A stretch of 64,000 nt of DNA, taken from Oryzias latipes. Lineage: Eukaryota > Chordata > Actinopteri > Beloniformes > Adrianichthyidae. Where the stretch lies: contig NC_019863.2 in assembly GCF_002234675.1 (NCBI RefSeq), forward strand, positions 3,958,609 to 4,022,608, written 5' to 3'. A program made the translations under genes and the position numbers. How positions within the stretch are numbered: the stretch's first letter is position 1; every line of letters starts with the position of its first letter. Positions 39,301 through 59,396 of this stretch are shown here, piece after piece. The notes below the pieces were generated by a model. It ran no database searches and was not told the DNA's origin. It saw only the letters and a program-made list of their open reading frames with translations.

Positions 39301-42025
39301 TAACCCCCAACATTAATGCTTTGACTGAATCAGTCTACTGTCATTTTTGAAACATCTATATATGCCCATTTCTCTCACCCCTATTTTCACTGTATTCCTT
39401 TGAAAAAGGAGTGAATTTGATGAAAATGATTTGTATTTTCAGAGGAAATTGGTTCGGGATGCTGCGATGCAGAAGCACTGTGACTTCATGTAGAAGAGGG
39501 GCGCTGCAGCTCCCTAATGTTCTCAGACAAGACTGGAGATGGCCTTATCACAATCCAGGAATAGTGTTGAGCATAGATCCTAATATTCCTGCAGGAAGGA
39601 AATGAAAGCCAAAAGATGCAGTTTTAAAGGTTCAGGCAGCACTTGGACATTGAGAAGTCCACCATGGCCACAGTTGCTCTAGTTAAAAACATAATTGTAG
39701 AGAGCATTTGATTGTGAATGACATTTAAAAAGCAAGAAGAAGTTACAAGATGTACAAAAGCAGTTTCTCAGATGACTCAAGATCACTGGATGAGATGAGA
39801 AGGTATAGAAACCGTCTTATTTATGTATGTTTACTGACTGTTAGATTTATTCAATTTCTATAAAAGCAAGAGCTGAGCAACTGGATGGCTCTGTTGGCTG
39901 CGTTTAGGACTGGTACATGGCAAACCATTGTTCCTCTTCCAGAGGGGCACGACGAGCTTCATCCAGTGTGGGTCCTTGGGCAAGCCCCTTCTCGCTACTG
40001 TCTAACTATGAAGCCACAAGGGGGCCCAAGTCCGGTCCCCACCCTGAAAAACATACAGGGTTGTGTCAGGAAGGGACATCCGGCATAGAAATCTCTGCCA
40101 AAACTCCTGTGATAATCACTGAAACCTGATTTGCTGTGGCCACCGCTGACGGGGAATGCTGAAAGGTGAATAGTATCCCCTGCGATAAACAAGAGAACTC
40201 TGGATTAGTGCCTTTATTGGACTTGGTGGTTGGGACTTGAGTGTTAGGAGGAAGGTCTGCATGGTTGTTATATTCTGTGAAAATTGTTTAGAATGACTTC
40301 TTGCTAGTTGGTGTCTTCACTGGTGTGCTAAATCTGACGTTCACCCTTTTCTTTTTCTGTTTTCTAATTGCTGCTTTGGGTCATGACCAATAGAATAAGA
40401 CCCTAGACACAAGTGGCTGTAATGAGTTTCCTCTGTAGGAGGATTGGTCCCTCCCTTAGCGATAAGGGGAAGTTCTCTGTCACCGGGGAGGAGCTCTGAG
40501 TAAAGCTGCTGCTCCACATTAAAACAGGCCAGTTGAAGAGGCTTGGATAGCTCCTTTCGATGCCTCCTGGACATCTTCCTGGTAGAAATGTCCCTAGGGG
40601 AGACGTCCAGGGCAGGGCACCTCAGGTTCTTCATTCACTCTCATTCTCCATCTCTCTTTCTTTATCACAAAAATTGTTACTTGTTTGCAGAGTCATTTCA
40701 TGTTGGTGGCTAATCAGTAACCGATGTTTAGAGCTGGGACACACTGTTGAGCCTTCTGAATGTTGACAAAAGACCATTTGTTGAGAGGATGACCACCTGA
40801 AGCCCTCGGTGACCTGCTTGCACCCCTCACCCATGGCAGTAATGGGTTATCTTATAGTGTTGTGCATGAATTTTAGTCAGGATGTTAGATAGCAAATGTA
40901 TGACGGTCTACCGTTGGGCCGGAATGTTATTTCAAGTGTCTGCTAGCCCTCTGTTTGTTTTTCATTCTTGGTCCATTCACTAGTGTATTTTTCAGTTTGA
41001 CCAGACATCCTGTGGTGCATATATCCTATAAAAATTTTATTTATGAATATAGTGGTGTTCTTTGGTTCAATTCAAAAACAAACTGATCCGAAGAGCTGGC
41101 TCTGTAATTGGTTGCAAAATGGACACATTTGAATCTGTGATGGAGAGGAGGACTTTAAATAAGCTGGTATCCATCATGGATAATCCTGAGCATCCTCTAC
41201 ATCGTGTATTGGATGGTCAGCGGAGCTCCTTCTCCAACAGGCTAAGGCAGCTTCGCTGTCACACCAACCGCTTCAGGAGATCTTTCATACCTCACTCCAT
41301 TGGACTCTATAACTTGTCATCCATGTGCAATAGATAAAGTCATTTATGGTCCGTCTATTTTCTCTCCTGATGTGGCATGCAATACGACTGTTCTAATTCA
41401 CTGATGTTTCTTTCCGACTGATTGTTCTGGTTCTCTGTTGTCGTCTATTGTGTGTATGTTTGTATCTTGAGCCTAATGCTGACGCTACAACAACTGAATT
41501 TCCCAAGCTGGGATCAATAAAGTATCTTTATCTTTATCTTTAATTCAAGAATATCAGGAAATTTTCACATTATTTTGGGAAAGTTTATGTTTATGTATAA
41601 AAAACCTGGAGGTTTTTGGCACAGAGTTTTAATTTACTTCCTACTAAATAGCTTTTCTGCCATTTTTTTGGATATTAATTATCATAAATATGTCCATAAA
41701 ACTAGAAACATTATAAGCCATGTGATGATCCCTCTGTCCACAGACTGCCATGGCACGCAGAAGCCTTTCCTTTTGTTTTGGCCCTAACTCTTGTCACTTT
41801 TCTCCTTCTCTGTCAGGTGATGCTGCCCTGCAGTTTGAAGTGGAGGTGATTTCTTTGTCGCAGCAGACGCCAATGCAGAAAATGATCAATGACGTCTTTC
41901 CTCTTGTGTGTTTGGCTCTGGTGCCCACTCTCCTCGGTTTAGTGGGACTTTACCTGTACAAAAAATCTATTGCCCAGAAGCCTAACAAAAAGAAGGCAAA
42001 AGACAAGAAGAGCAAGAAGAAATAA
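32587..42025 (+). CDS. fkbp11: FKBP11, ER peptidyl-prolyl cis-trans isomerase
   Basis: Complete CDS of 555 nt (184 aa; human about 201) in six exons: 32587-32676, 32769-32831, 36752-36839, 36980-37013, 37161-37231, 41817-42025. All joins are GT-AG and in frame. The protein has a signal peptide (1-18, [13 protein letters not shown]), an FKBP fold (about 43-129: [51 protein letters not shown]), a transmembrane helix (142-163) and a Lys-rich tail (KKSKKK). FKBP11 is an ER-membrane isomerase enriched in secretory tissue. The active-site Tyr and Asp are kept, while the Trp of FKBP12 (VIRGW) is Leu here (VIPGL), as in human FKBP11. AATAAA lies at 42,049-42,054. Introns 2 and 5 are swollen by transposons. 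The start is the first ATG after the CpG region, in TCACCATGA context. Confidence 0.96.
33344..34792 (+). mobile_element. hAT element in fkbp11 intron 2, perfect 8-bp target duplication
   Basis: CCTGTTCC occurs immediately before (33,336-33,343) and after (34,793-34,800) the element. The ends CAGTAGCGGTTTTAGGC and the complement of CAGTGGCGGTTCTACCC form the inverted repeat, followed by the subterminal CGCCCGGGG on both sides. The middle encodes a basic stretch ([19 protein letters not shown]) before a stop, like the N-terminal part of hAT/zinc-finger transposases of fish. No catalytic domain remains, so it is nonautonomous. Poly-G runs lie at about 33,809-33,826 and 34,728-34,741. Confidence 0.85.
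35340..35378 (+). repeat. Poly-C tract
   Basis: An uninterrupted run of about 18 C at 35,360-35,377 lies in fkbp11 intron 2. It is simple sequence. Confidence 0.9.
35478..36060 (-). mobile_element. Internally deleted Tc1-like element (CACTCACCGGCCACTT ends)
   Basis: The left end reads GCACTCACCGGCCACTTATA and the right end TAATAAAGTGGCCAGTGAGC, so the ends are inverted copies. On the minus strand the remains of the transposase C-terminus are readable: [20 protein letters not shown] with PTNLQQL, then a Cys-rich broken end. Another part (about 35,850-36,000) matches the N-terminal untranslated side. A full element of this family is near 1.3 kb or more, so more than half is missing. Confidence 0.8.
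36152..36394. repeat. Compound AT-rich microsatellite (ATAG/ATCT/TA)
   Basis: Interrupted TATAGATATAG blocks lead into TA repeats, about 17 ATCT units (36,306-36,373) and TA again. It is in fkbp11 intron 2; the 122-codon frame across it is an artefact. Confidence 0.95.
37680..38345. other. Pyrimidine-rich stretch in fkbp11 intron 5
   Basis: CT-rich sequence with frames open on both strands. No transposon ends or known domain were recognised. It may be part of an old retroelement in reverse orientation: TCATGTCTTCCTACTCTGC and CTCATTCCTGATCCATCC resemble the complement of LINE coding sequence. This is weak evidence. Confidence 0.3.
38350..38745 (+). repeat. tRNA-derived SINE with (GATG)n tail
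   Basis: GTAGTGGTTAGCACCCTCAT (head), TTTACATGTTC, CACAGTCTAAAAAT, TTGGTGACTTTAAATTGTCC, TGTCCAGAGTGTACCCTGC and CTCCAGCAACCCCATGGCCC run in order, followed by about 25 GATG units (38,639-38,744). It lies in fkbp11 intron 5. The Met-Asp-Gly-Trp frames are artefacts of the tail. Confidence 0.75.
38746..39890. other. fkbp11 intron 5, retroelement-like debris
   Basis: A 184-codon frame begins in the GATG tail and runs to 39,138; its non-repeat part is hydrophobic and T-rich without a domain. No clear element ends were seen to 39,890. Confidence 0.3.
39891..40130 (+). repeat. SINE/LINE tail fragment
   Basis: It contains CCTTGGGCAAGCCCCTTCTC and CAGGAAGGGACATCCGGCAT, both standard blocks of fish tRNA-derived retroposons. 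It is truncated on both sides. Confidence 0.45.
40430..40635 (+). repeat. LINE ORF2 C-terminal fragment
   Basis: The DNA encodes, with frame breaks, blocks like [30 protein letters not shown]-region and [10 protein letters not shown], corresponding to the end of fish RTE/Jockey-like LINE polymerases (VIREEL... RMPPGRLPGE order). No intact domain remains. Confidence 0.5.
41050..41550 (+). mobile_element. LINE 3' end with (TCTTTA) tail
   Basis: The frame 41,062-41,337 encodes [58 protein letters not shown] and IGLYNLSS before the stop. This is a well-recognised end of fish LINE polymerases. The 3' part ends GGGATCAATAAAGTATC and TTTATCTTTATCTTTA units. It is 5'-truncated, in fkbp11 intron 5, same strand as the gene. 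Confidence 0.75.
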
Positions 42026-42639
42026 GAAAAAAAGCAAGATGCTATTTAAATAAAGTTTTTAAAAAATGATCATGTACTTTGTCTTTTGATCAAAAAGTTT
42101 TTATATGTGTTCACTAAGATAATTATTTGAGGATAAAGAAGATCTCAACATAGTCAACCCTATGCTGTTAACATCTGAAGTCATGTCATTACATTTTAAA
42201 TTGAGATTTCTTCATCATGAGTGCTTGTGAGCAACTTTTAGAGCAAATGTACTCCCTAAACGTTTAAATTAATTTGCAATCACTAGTTTACCTGTACTTG
42301 AAAAGAAGAAAAAAGACAGACGTGTACAAATATATAAGCCACTGGCTACAGACTATAATTAGTTCTGCTTAGACTTGAGCTTCTAAAACTACAGTTGCAT
42401 GAGCAAACCTTTAACATAACTCATGTTCATGACACAATGGTGTTAAACTCACACAATTCTGAGACATAAGCGTCAGTTGACAGATTGATAACATTCTTAC
42501 CAAGCTAATGCAACAGCTTCTTCAGTCGTCTAGGCCTATCTGTTTAATTACAGTACCAAAGGTTAGACTGAAGCAACATCTGAGAACAATAAAACAATTG
42601 GTTAAACATTTTACCCCCATGCCTCACTATTTCCATTTA

Positions 42640-43195
42640 GAGTTGTTAGATCTGCCCTGGGTGTGACAAACATTTCCATTTCAGCTGGTTCACTAGATGG
42701 TTATGGTAGCCCATTGATTTTTCGAAATGGTGCCAAGACAGGGACCAATACATGACACTGCTAACCGTCTCTTGTCTGTGTGACAAAAAAATGCTTTACA
42801 GGCTGTCAAAATACATTTTGCCATGTGTGTTAATGTAGTACATGAAGTTACTGCAATGGCCACATTTTCTTATAAAGATGTAAATAAATCAGGACTTGAA
42901 TTTTTTCGATGAACATCCATCAGTTTACAGTCTCTTCCACCAGCTTTCAGCCCCTCACCACACCTCCAACCTGACACACTAGCAGTGAAACAAAAACGTT
43001 TGGTCTTTTTTTTCCTACTCCTGATTTACAACGATTTGAATAAAGAAATACTCAGAAATGCAATTCTGAACTTAAATTTATTTACATATGTCCTCCATCA
43101 TCAGTAAAATGCTACAAAAGCATGTTAAAAACACCCAAAACACAATTTTCAATGAAGGGGGTCTTTAATTTATCAAAAATATTCTTATATGCTAA
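42640..43195 (+). repeat. Partial GACCCACTCC-family repeat between fkbp11 and rps26
   Basis: ACAACGATTTGAATAAAGAA, ATGTCCTCCATCATCAGTAA, AAAAGCATGTTAAAAACACC and TTCAATGAAGGGGGTCTTTAA (42,990-43,170) match the right half of the family, ending at a TTAA. The left half (from 42,640) is only weakly similar, so the start is uncertain. Confidence 0.5.
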
Positions 43196-43206
43196 AGAGC
43201 CTAACT

Positions 43207-44315
43207 ACGACGGAGTATTAGGGCCACCAAAAAAAAAAAAAAATTAGAGCCACCAAAAAAAATAATAGTAAAATTACGAGATTTTATCTCGTAAATTTAG
43301 GAGATAAAAACTCGTAAATTTAGGAGATAAAAACTCGTAAATTTAGGAGAAAAAAAGTCGTAATTTTAGGAGATTACAGTGGAAGTGAGCATGCAGAGCA
43401 GCAGGTGAACGCCGTGCAGCAGCAGAGCAGACTGACTAAACTTTGTTGAACAGGTGAGCTGAATGTTTATTGATAACGTTCCAAATGTCTGGAAGGTCAT
43501 TTGTTTGATTTACGATTCATTAAAGTTTTATTTATTGATGGTTGGTTTGCAGGATCTCTGCAGCCCGATGAAGCCGTCGTCGGTGTCCCTGCAGCTGTTC
43601 GCTTGAATCCTTTCTTCCTCCACCAAAGACAAGACTCTACGTCTGTGTGACGCTTCCGTCACACAAAAGGAGGAGCACTTTTTTTTGGCATTTTCAACGT
43701 TCCAAAGCTAATATAAAACACTATTTTCATTCCTCTTTATTGTTTTATGCTGAAACGGGACATTTCATCTGCAGGAGGGGGCGTTTGTAACACTGTTTAC
43801 TTCCGCATTGGTGTTGGGATGACAGGTTCATGACGTAATGAGACAAATGAACTTCAGAAAATGTGAATGAAAAGGAGAATAAAGGCTGCAGCGATCCTCT
43901 ACACCCAAACGTGTCTCTGAGCTCCTTATTTTACATATTAAACTCCGCTTTACTGACACTGAACCCCGGAAAGACTGCTACACGGAAAATGATCTGATTT
44001 TGAGTCGCCAAAAGGTTCAGAATCTCTTTGTTTTAAACCTATAATAATCCGGAAATGAAGCTTCACAAAAGGCTCCACATACTTCATCTTCAAGCTAGGT
44101 TCCGATAAACGGACAACTATAGTGTTTTTTCCTTAATCTACGACTTTTTTCTCGTAAATTTATGAGATTTTAAGTCGTAAATTTATGAGATAAAAAGTCG
44201 TAAATTTACGAGTTTTTATCTCCTAAATTTACGAGATAAAATCTCGTAATTTCACTTTTTTTTTTTTTTGGTGGCTCTAATTTTTTTTTTTTTGGTGGCC
44301 CTAATACTCCGTCGT
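43207..44315. mobile_element. Long-TIR DNA transposon with palindromic ACGAGATTTTATCTCGT arrays
   Basis: Inverted ends of about 170 bp begin ACGACGGAGTATTAGGGCCA on the left and mirror this on the right. Each arm continues with A-runs, TTAGAGCCACC, then several 23-24-bp units of the type CTCGTAAATTTAGGAGATAA. CCTAACT flanks both sides (43,200-43,206; 44,317-44,323); with the neighbouring base it is an 8-bp near-match, compatible with hAT- or Mutator-like duplication. The unique 750-bp interior has no transposase frame. It contains a donor-like CAG|GTGAGC (after 43,453) and an acceptor-like TTTGCAG (43,546-43,552), an exon-intron-exon pattern. The family is unknown to me. Confidence 0.8.
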
Positions 44316-44439
44316 ACCTAACTAAGTTATGTTAATAAAGTTTAAAATCGAGAAATAATACGACATTTACTGTATTTTAAACCACCCGAAATGGCCATAA
44401 ATTCACTTCTTTTGATAAAAAAAAGAAAAGAGAGAAATT

Positions 44440-44546
44440 TTCACGCGTGTTTATGAACACCGGAGATCCTCGGTGGGCGGGGCGAAGAGCGGGCCTTTTC
44501 AGGCGGTTCGTCCTCTTCCGGTCCTCTTTCCATCTTCCCGTTCAAC
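44440..44546 (+). promoter_or_regulatory. rps26: rps26 core promoter and 5' TOP leader
   Basis: It contains GGGCGGGGCG, an ETS site CTTCCGG (44,514-44,520) and pyrimidine tracts CCTCTTTCC and CATCTTCCCG just before the ATG. This is the terminal-oligopyrimidine layout used for growth-dependent translation of ribosomal proteins. There is no TATA box. Confidence 0.7.
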
Positions 44547-46869
<2,323 letters not shown>

Positions 46870-46910
46870 AGCAGAGTTTTGAGATGCTGTCCATCTGACA
46901 AAGAAATAAA

Positions 46911-47690
46911 CAGATCCTGACAAACATGTGGTCGCGGTCATTGATGTGGTTGTTTTGGGGGCCTAAGCTCACAGTTTTATTTAGAATAGTCGCACTAAAC
47001 AAAGCATTCCATAGAATAGTAGATCAGATTAAAGAAGTGGACATTTGAACAATGCACTGAAAAGGAGAGGATGGGAGATAACGTGTTGAACAGAAGTTAT
47101 TTTTTGCTTATTAGGACATATTTGCTGTTCAACACAAAAGTAACAAGTCAAACCAAACATCTGCAGATCCGTCCTTCAGTAGACCTGTGGAGGAAGTCTT
47201 CACTGCAGCTACATGTGTTCAGAGGATTTCATCTGAGCAGTGACCCAAATCTGTTTGAGATTCTCAATGTTTTATCTAATTGAGCTTAAGTTTAGGCATT
47301 TGATGGAGAACACCACAATCTGTGGCTTTTCTAAGGGAGAACTTAAATCAGTGTAATGCCAGTGTCTGCAACCTTAGGCTCTGCAGGCATGTATTCCCCT
47401 TTTTTTTAGCTCCACGTCTTAACAAACGAAACAAGTGTCATTTGTTCACCAATTTAATTTTAGTCAGGTTTGTGACCGAGGTGTTTCTGGATCAGTGAAA
47501 TAAACAGGTTTACACATCACTGCTACTGCTGGCACTACCCCAAAAGGCTTTATATAAACCAGAGTACACAGATTTCAAAGCCTGGCTAAAGCTTTGGTAA
47601 AATATTGGATTTTCTGTAAACTGTTGAGTATGATTGGGGAAAGTTTCAAGCACATGTTCATGTTAACAGTAATAGAGGACAAAGCCACCG
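46911..47690. other. rps26-ikzf4 spacer, nothing recognised
   Basis: No exon, RNA gene or named repeat was found. A 70-codon frame (47,071-47,283) has no domain. Confidence 0.4.
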
Positions 47691-47892
47691 TAACCCTTGT
47701 TCTATCCTAGGCACTTTAACATTGGGAGTGGGGTCATCTAGACCCACTAGACAGTGCTCTGAAACTTTTTTATTCAATGATTTGTGATCTTCACTGGTGT
47801 CCATGGATTACATGAAATCTTTCCACCTTTGTCATGGTAGGGAGAACATGTCAATGTAGGGGTGGGGTCATCTAAGATAGCACAGGAGTTTA
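47691..47892 (-). mobile_element. TTAA-type MITE (piggyBac-like), copy 2
   Basis: It runs from TAACCCTTGTTCTATC to GATAGCACAGGAGTTT with TCATCTAGACCCACTAGACA and CACTGGTGTCCATGGATTAC inside, inverted relative to 13,391-13,579. Both ends are mutated (GTAA and TTTA in place of TTAA), so this is an old copy. Confidence 0.75.
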
Positions 47893-48224
47893 GACGCAAC
47901 AAGAGAAAATGATACGTTTGACTTGCATTGGATGGGGTTTTTATTGGAGAACATTTGCTGCAGTGGGAAGACCGTATGTTTCACAGGGTGTCTTATGTTA
48001 AAAAGAATTAATGACCCTTTTCAAAAGTAAATTTCAAATTTATATAACAAATTAAAACCCCCACACCCCTTATATTTCTATGTTGATTCATGACAAAACC
48101 AAATATGCAGCATGAAAGTAACACAAATAAAAAGCAGTGTCATATTTTTAAGAGTAAAATGACTTTGCACCCAGGTTGTCCATGGGACAATTGGTACAAA
48201 GCCACAGAGAAGAAAAAACATGGC

Positions 48225-48330
48225 CTACTTCTGCAACCTACTGCCGACCTATCCAGGATGCCCCCCTGCGTTCCCCCACGTGTGGCCAGGATAGGCTCCA
48301 GCAGCCCCGTGACCCCAAAAGGGAGGAATG
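48225..48330 (+). repeat. SINE 3' fragment
   Basis: GCCGACCTATCCAGGATGCC, GGCCAGGATAGGCTCCAGC and AGCCCCGTGACCCCAAAAGG match the 3' end of the tRNA-derived SINE family seen elsewhere here. Confidence 0.6.
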
Positions 48331-49195
48331 AAAAAGACTGCAGCTCCACCTGGGTTTTGGTCAGGGGGGAGATGGTCCTGATGGCTCCTTTTAGTGTTGA
48401 GGGTTGCAGACCCCCACTATAATGAATCATGGCTGTTACTGTACACATGGTATAAATGCAGCTAAGCAATGTAAAGTGTAAACATTTTTCTTGAAGATAC
48501 ATCTGTAATTCCTAATTTTCTTTATCCTGTAACGACTCAACCCCCCCCCCCCCAATCGTAGAGACTTGCAATGAATATTAGCTTTTTGTAAAAAGTAGAA
48601 ATAATTTCCTCCGGTTAGACTTTCTTTTAAACTTAATTTGGAAAAAATCTTAGAAGTTGTACTTCTTTAGAAACAAAACATTTTCTTCTCCACAAACAAA
48701 CTCAGTGGCTTTGAATCAACCAGTTGTCCAAACGTCTTCTGGAAAGTTTGACCTTATCTGAATTGAAGTGTCGTTGGCTGATGTTTCAGACAAGAAGGGC
48801 TGACACATGGACGCTCATTTAACATCAAACTCAACTCTGCACAAGTTGATGCATCACAATTAGCATTTACAACATGATTACGGCGGAAGAGTTCATTAGG
48901 TGTAAATCGTTTTTAATGGAACAACAGGACACTGTAAAACACTGCACTCTTCAGTGTAGCAGCAGGATTAGGATTGGTTGCATATTCAGCATTAAACTGC
49001 ATTCGAATCAAATCTAGAAGCAAATCAGCTCCACTGTTGACCAACACCAGAATAGACTCAAGATCACGACAGCTGTCTGCCTGCAGTTGGTTCCAAGAGT
49101 CACACAGAGACACGCAGACATGTGAAGGTGGATGGTTTCATGTCAGCAGAACCAGGTGAAGGAAGGCACAGTACAATGAGGTCCAGTCTGTTCAA
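48331..49195. other. Spacer downstream of ikzf4 with poly-C run
   Basis: A C14 run is at 48,541-48,554. No coding or repeat identity is evident in the rest. Confidence 0.35.
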
Positions 49196-49400
49196 CCCTT
49201 GTGCTATCGTAGGCCCTTTACCATTGGGAGTTGGGTCATCTAGACCCACTAGACAGTGCTCTGAACCTTTTTTCTTCAATGATTTGTGATCTTCACTGGT
49301 GTCCATGGATTACATGAAATCTTTCCACCTTTATCCATCTTTGTCATGGTAGGGAGAACACGTCAATGTAAGGGGGGGGTCATCTAAGATAGCACAAGGG
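49196..49400 (-). mobile_element. TTAA-type MITE (piggyBac-like), copy 3
   Basis: Ends CCCTTGTGCTATC and GATAGCACAAGGG, a 13-bp perfect inverted repeat, with TTAA on the right (49,401-49,404) and TTCAA on the left. It is the best preserved copy and fixes the family ends. Confidence 0.8.
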
Positions 49401-50408
49401 TTAAAGGTACCACAAACACAGGCAAGATTGTACGTTTTGGTTAGAAATTTAATATATTTTAAAAACAGAAATATAAAAACCAGAATCTACCCTTTAGATA
49501 ACCTTTCATTGTGGCAGTGATATCTGAGCCCCTCCCCCCCATCCAACAGTTTTCCATGTTTTCTTTAGAGAAATGTTCAACTCTTTCATGAATTCTATAA
49601 AACAGTTTAATATCATTAATTCTGGCATGGATCAGTGCAACACAAGCAAACAAGGAACAAAATAAAAACATGAATAATTACCACATCGTCCCATATGAGA
49701 CCAACGGAAAAAGCCTTCATTTAAGAAAAACAAACACATTTTCCAGAACCTTTCTCACATGCACAGACACACACACCAACACACACATCTGTTTTCTCCA
49801 AAGTGCATTTTTGCATGTGCGACCCTCTGTCACAGGCATCTTCAGTCCAACCAACTGGACCTGGCTTTGAGTTTGGTCTGCAGTTTGTGAAGAACAAGTT
49901 GCTGTACAGGTTGACTGAGAGTTTCAACAATGTTGGTGTTTAGCTTTGTTGTTTGCCTCTTTTTTTTGTGAAAAAAAGTGTTCGTAGCATGTCATAAAAA
50001 TATGTACACAAATTTAAATAAGCCAAAAAAAAAAGGCATTTGGCATTTTGATATCATCTGCTAAAGTGCATGAGAATATAGAACAGAACTCTGGCTTGAC
50101 CGCCAGGAGTGCCTGTAGTTTGAATCCTGAACTTTAGAGCAAGGCACTGAGGATGAAAAGAGCAGCTGCTGGCATTTCATTCTATGTGTATCATAATTGG
50201 GGACACCTAAATACCACTGTCCCAGTTTAAATTAACCTCTTCTTTTACAGATACATTTTCTGTGTGCCTGTTTGAATTATTTATTTGAATCTTTGAAGGA
50301 CTCCTTCTGATCATGTGTAGACCAAACCTAGCCAGGTCCTGGTATTAGTGTTTCCAAAACAAATCCCAACGAAGTTCTTGGAGAAGCAGACGGGGGTCCG
50401 TCTGGCCG

Positions 50409-56671
<6,263 letters not shown>

Positions 56672-57673
56672 GCTAGTTTGAGCTGAAACCTGAATAAAAA
56701 GGACAAGCTAGTCAGAGGAGGCGTCTTTCCCTCACCCCCGCTGCTGCTTACATACAACACCATTGCTTATCTCAAAGCTATACATCTTCAAGTGGCAATG
56801 GTTTCCTTTCATTATGCAAATGACAATCTGGGATGTTTACTAGGTGAGGCTGAAATTTAAATTACATCTACTAGTAGCAATTCCCTAGGAACTTTGTTTA
56901 TAAAAGAGAGTTAGGACCTAGCATGCATAACTGCATCTCCATCTATTAGTAACTTTCTTGGCCAGCACTAAAACTGATAATTTTTTATGCACCAAAAACA
57001 AGATGTTTATATTCAAAAAGGTATTTAAATATACAATGTAAATATATTTGAAAAGAAGCCAAGTTAACACTTCCATCTTTAAACATTTTTAAGGGAAAGA
57101 AGAATATTTTTTTCATTTTAATAAACGACGTTTACAAGCACATATCATTAGAATTTGGTGATGGCATCAAATACCAAGACAGCGATGCTAGCTTCAACAC
57201 AAACGTGGCAATAAAGTCTGAAAAGTTTACGGCCTCTGTGGCTAATGTTAGCTTACAGCATAAGATGGAAATCACCGTTAGCTAGACTCAACACAAGAAC
57301 TTCACATCATCGACAGTTTCCCACAAAAAGGCAGAGACGTCATATCAAAAATAGACTATTTAAACAATGACGCAAGAACATACGATTGGCTTGTGTGATT
57401 AACTCACTGACAACCCCCTATGCTCGATATTCAAATTACTTCGACGTCATGTTTAAGGCTAGCATAACAAACCATCGTAAGCTTTGACTGTGCTAGCCAA
57501 TGTTTCCGTAACGGTTGCTATGGCAGCCACCGCCCCCTAAATGCCGCAGAGAGGAAGCTAGTGCTTTTATGCTAGCTCTCCCGCTTCGGATTTTGCTTCC
57601 AAAACTAAACGAAGGCAGATAACTCTAGAAAAACTTCAACACACCTTGCTCCTCTGTTACTACACAGCATTAC

Positions 57674-57870
57674 CTGTTCCCGTCAGTGCGACTTTGGTGA
57701 AAAATGTTCCGAATTTTCAATTGTCCACTTCTGACGACATGATGATCTGCCGGTAGAAATAACCCCAACTCCTAATAATTTCCAGGTCAGCGTCATCTTC
57801 TTCTCAGATTTTGTACAGTGACCAACGTCACGAGTATCACACCACTGCCGTCTTCTGGCTTTTTTAAAAT
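57674..57870 (-). promoter_or_regulatory. ikzf4: ikzf4 noncoding first exon and promoter region
   Basis: On the minus strand a donor GAACAG|GTAATG at 57,674 ends a likely noncoding exon reading from about 57,750. A matching acceptor (ATTCAG or TTTCAG, 56,685-56,692) precedes the ATG exon. No TATA box is evident. The start site is inferred. Confidence 0.4.
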
Positions 57871-57899
57871 CTAAACCAAAAACTAGCATTATATTATTA

Positions 57900-59395
57900 T
57901 TATTTTTCATTTTTTTATTTTATTTTGCCGCAGAAAAGCAGAATGAACATGTTCCGTTGAGTCTTTAATTCTTTACAGAATCAACAAAAATTGTTCCATT
58001 ACAATCACTGGCAAATGGGAAGTTCCCAGGTAAGTTTGATAGATCAAGTTCAATTTGACGGCGTGACTGGGTAACATAACATAAAACACATTTAAATATT
58101 TTCATCCTATGTATTTTTTTAATCAAGAGAGTGGCCACTAGCGTCCAGTAAGTGGTACTGCAGCAATGGTTGAAAACACAAGAATGCGCGCTCCCGGTCC
58201 CCTCCCGACTTTTCATTATGATTAAAAAAAAGGATTAAAAAATAGTATATATAAGTTTTTTAGATAATTCGGTTTTTTGTTTGTCAATGTTGGGTATAAG
58301 CAAATAACAGTAATTGTTTTATTTATTTTAATTAATAAATAAATTTTAAGAAATAAGGTCACATTTGACCTGGTGGGTTCTCCAGGGTTGAGATTCACAT
58401 CTCTGTGGAAATTAAGTTATAAATTGAATTGAAAATAAAGAGAAGAGAGGAAAAAGATGGGATTCTCTTCACATAATATTTACTCCTAATCACAAGGAGA
58501 CGTGTTTTACTTGTACATACAGTATGTACACACAGGACACATTGAATGAATTAGGTGTAATGACCATCAAATAGAGTTTGCCTGATTGCTTAATAGGAAT
58601 AAGCTAATTTTGGTTAAAACCCTTCATTAATTTTACTTGATTTTTTACATACTTGCCATAATCCAGTTCTTAACACATATTTAAAGATATTAATACTATA
58701 TCAGTCTAAGTGCAGATTATTTATCAAGTAAAACAAAAATATTAAATGCACAAACAGGGTCAAACTGTACACCCTAAATCTTTTTTCCAAGTTGAGACCA
58801 GTGAATAAATTCATTTTGTGCTGTACAGTTGCTGTGAAGTTGTGCATAATCTGGGCAACTTCTGAGGAGTCCTCTTGGACTCATTGCTTTTTTCTCTCTC
58901 GCATGATGCTATTTACCGGTACTTCGATTAGGTTCCTTGGTCCATTGGATTAGTTTGAGTGTACTGTCGCCAAAAGGGATCAACAGTCATGTTTGTTGGG
59001 TTCTGAAAAAACTTGGAAGGGATTCCACCCTGATCAGGTTAATGACCTGCATGAGGAGGAGGCACTAGGCTGTTATGGTTGTGTGTGGTTTTTTCTACGA
59101 CACTATTGTTTCTAATACTTGTAAATTATTCAAAGTTCAATCATACGCTTAATCAAACAAAAACAACAACAACAACAAAAAAGACAAAATAGGCTAATTG
59201 ATGTTGGAAGAAAAGATTTGGCCATGGTTATAACCCACATCTTAAACCCTTCTACTCATCTCTCACATGCATGTTCCCTTGTGTCCACTTCCATTTCAAA
59301 GACAAATAAACAGGATTTCTAATATTAAAAGATTTATTGCCAAAAAAGACTGTTTTCACAAAGAATACCATGTAGAAAAATGAGTCATTGAATAT
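57900..59395. other. Intergenic, nothing recognised
   Basis: AT-rich DNA between ikzf4 and the palindromic repeat. No exon with splice sites, RNA gene or known repeat was identified. Confidence 0.4.
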
Positions 59396-59396
59396 T

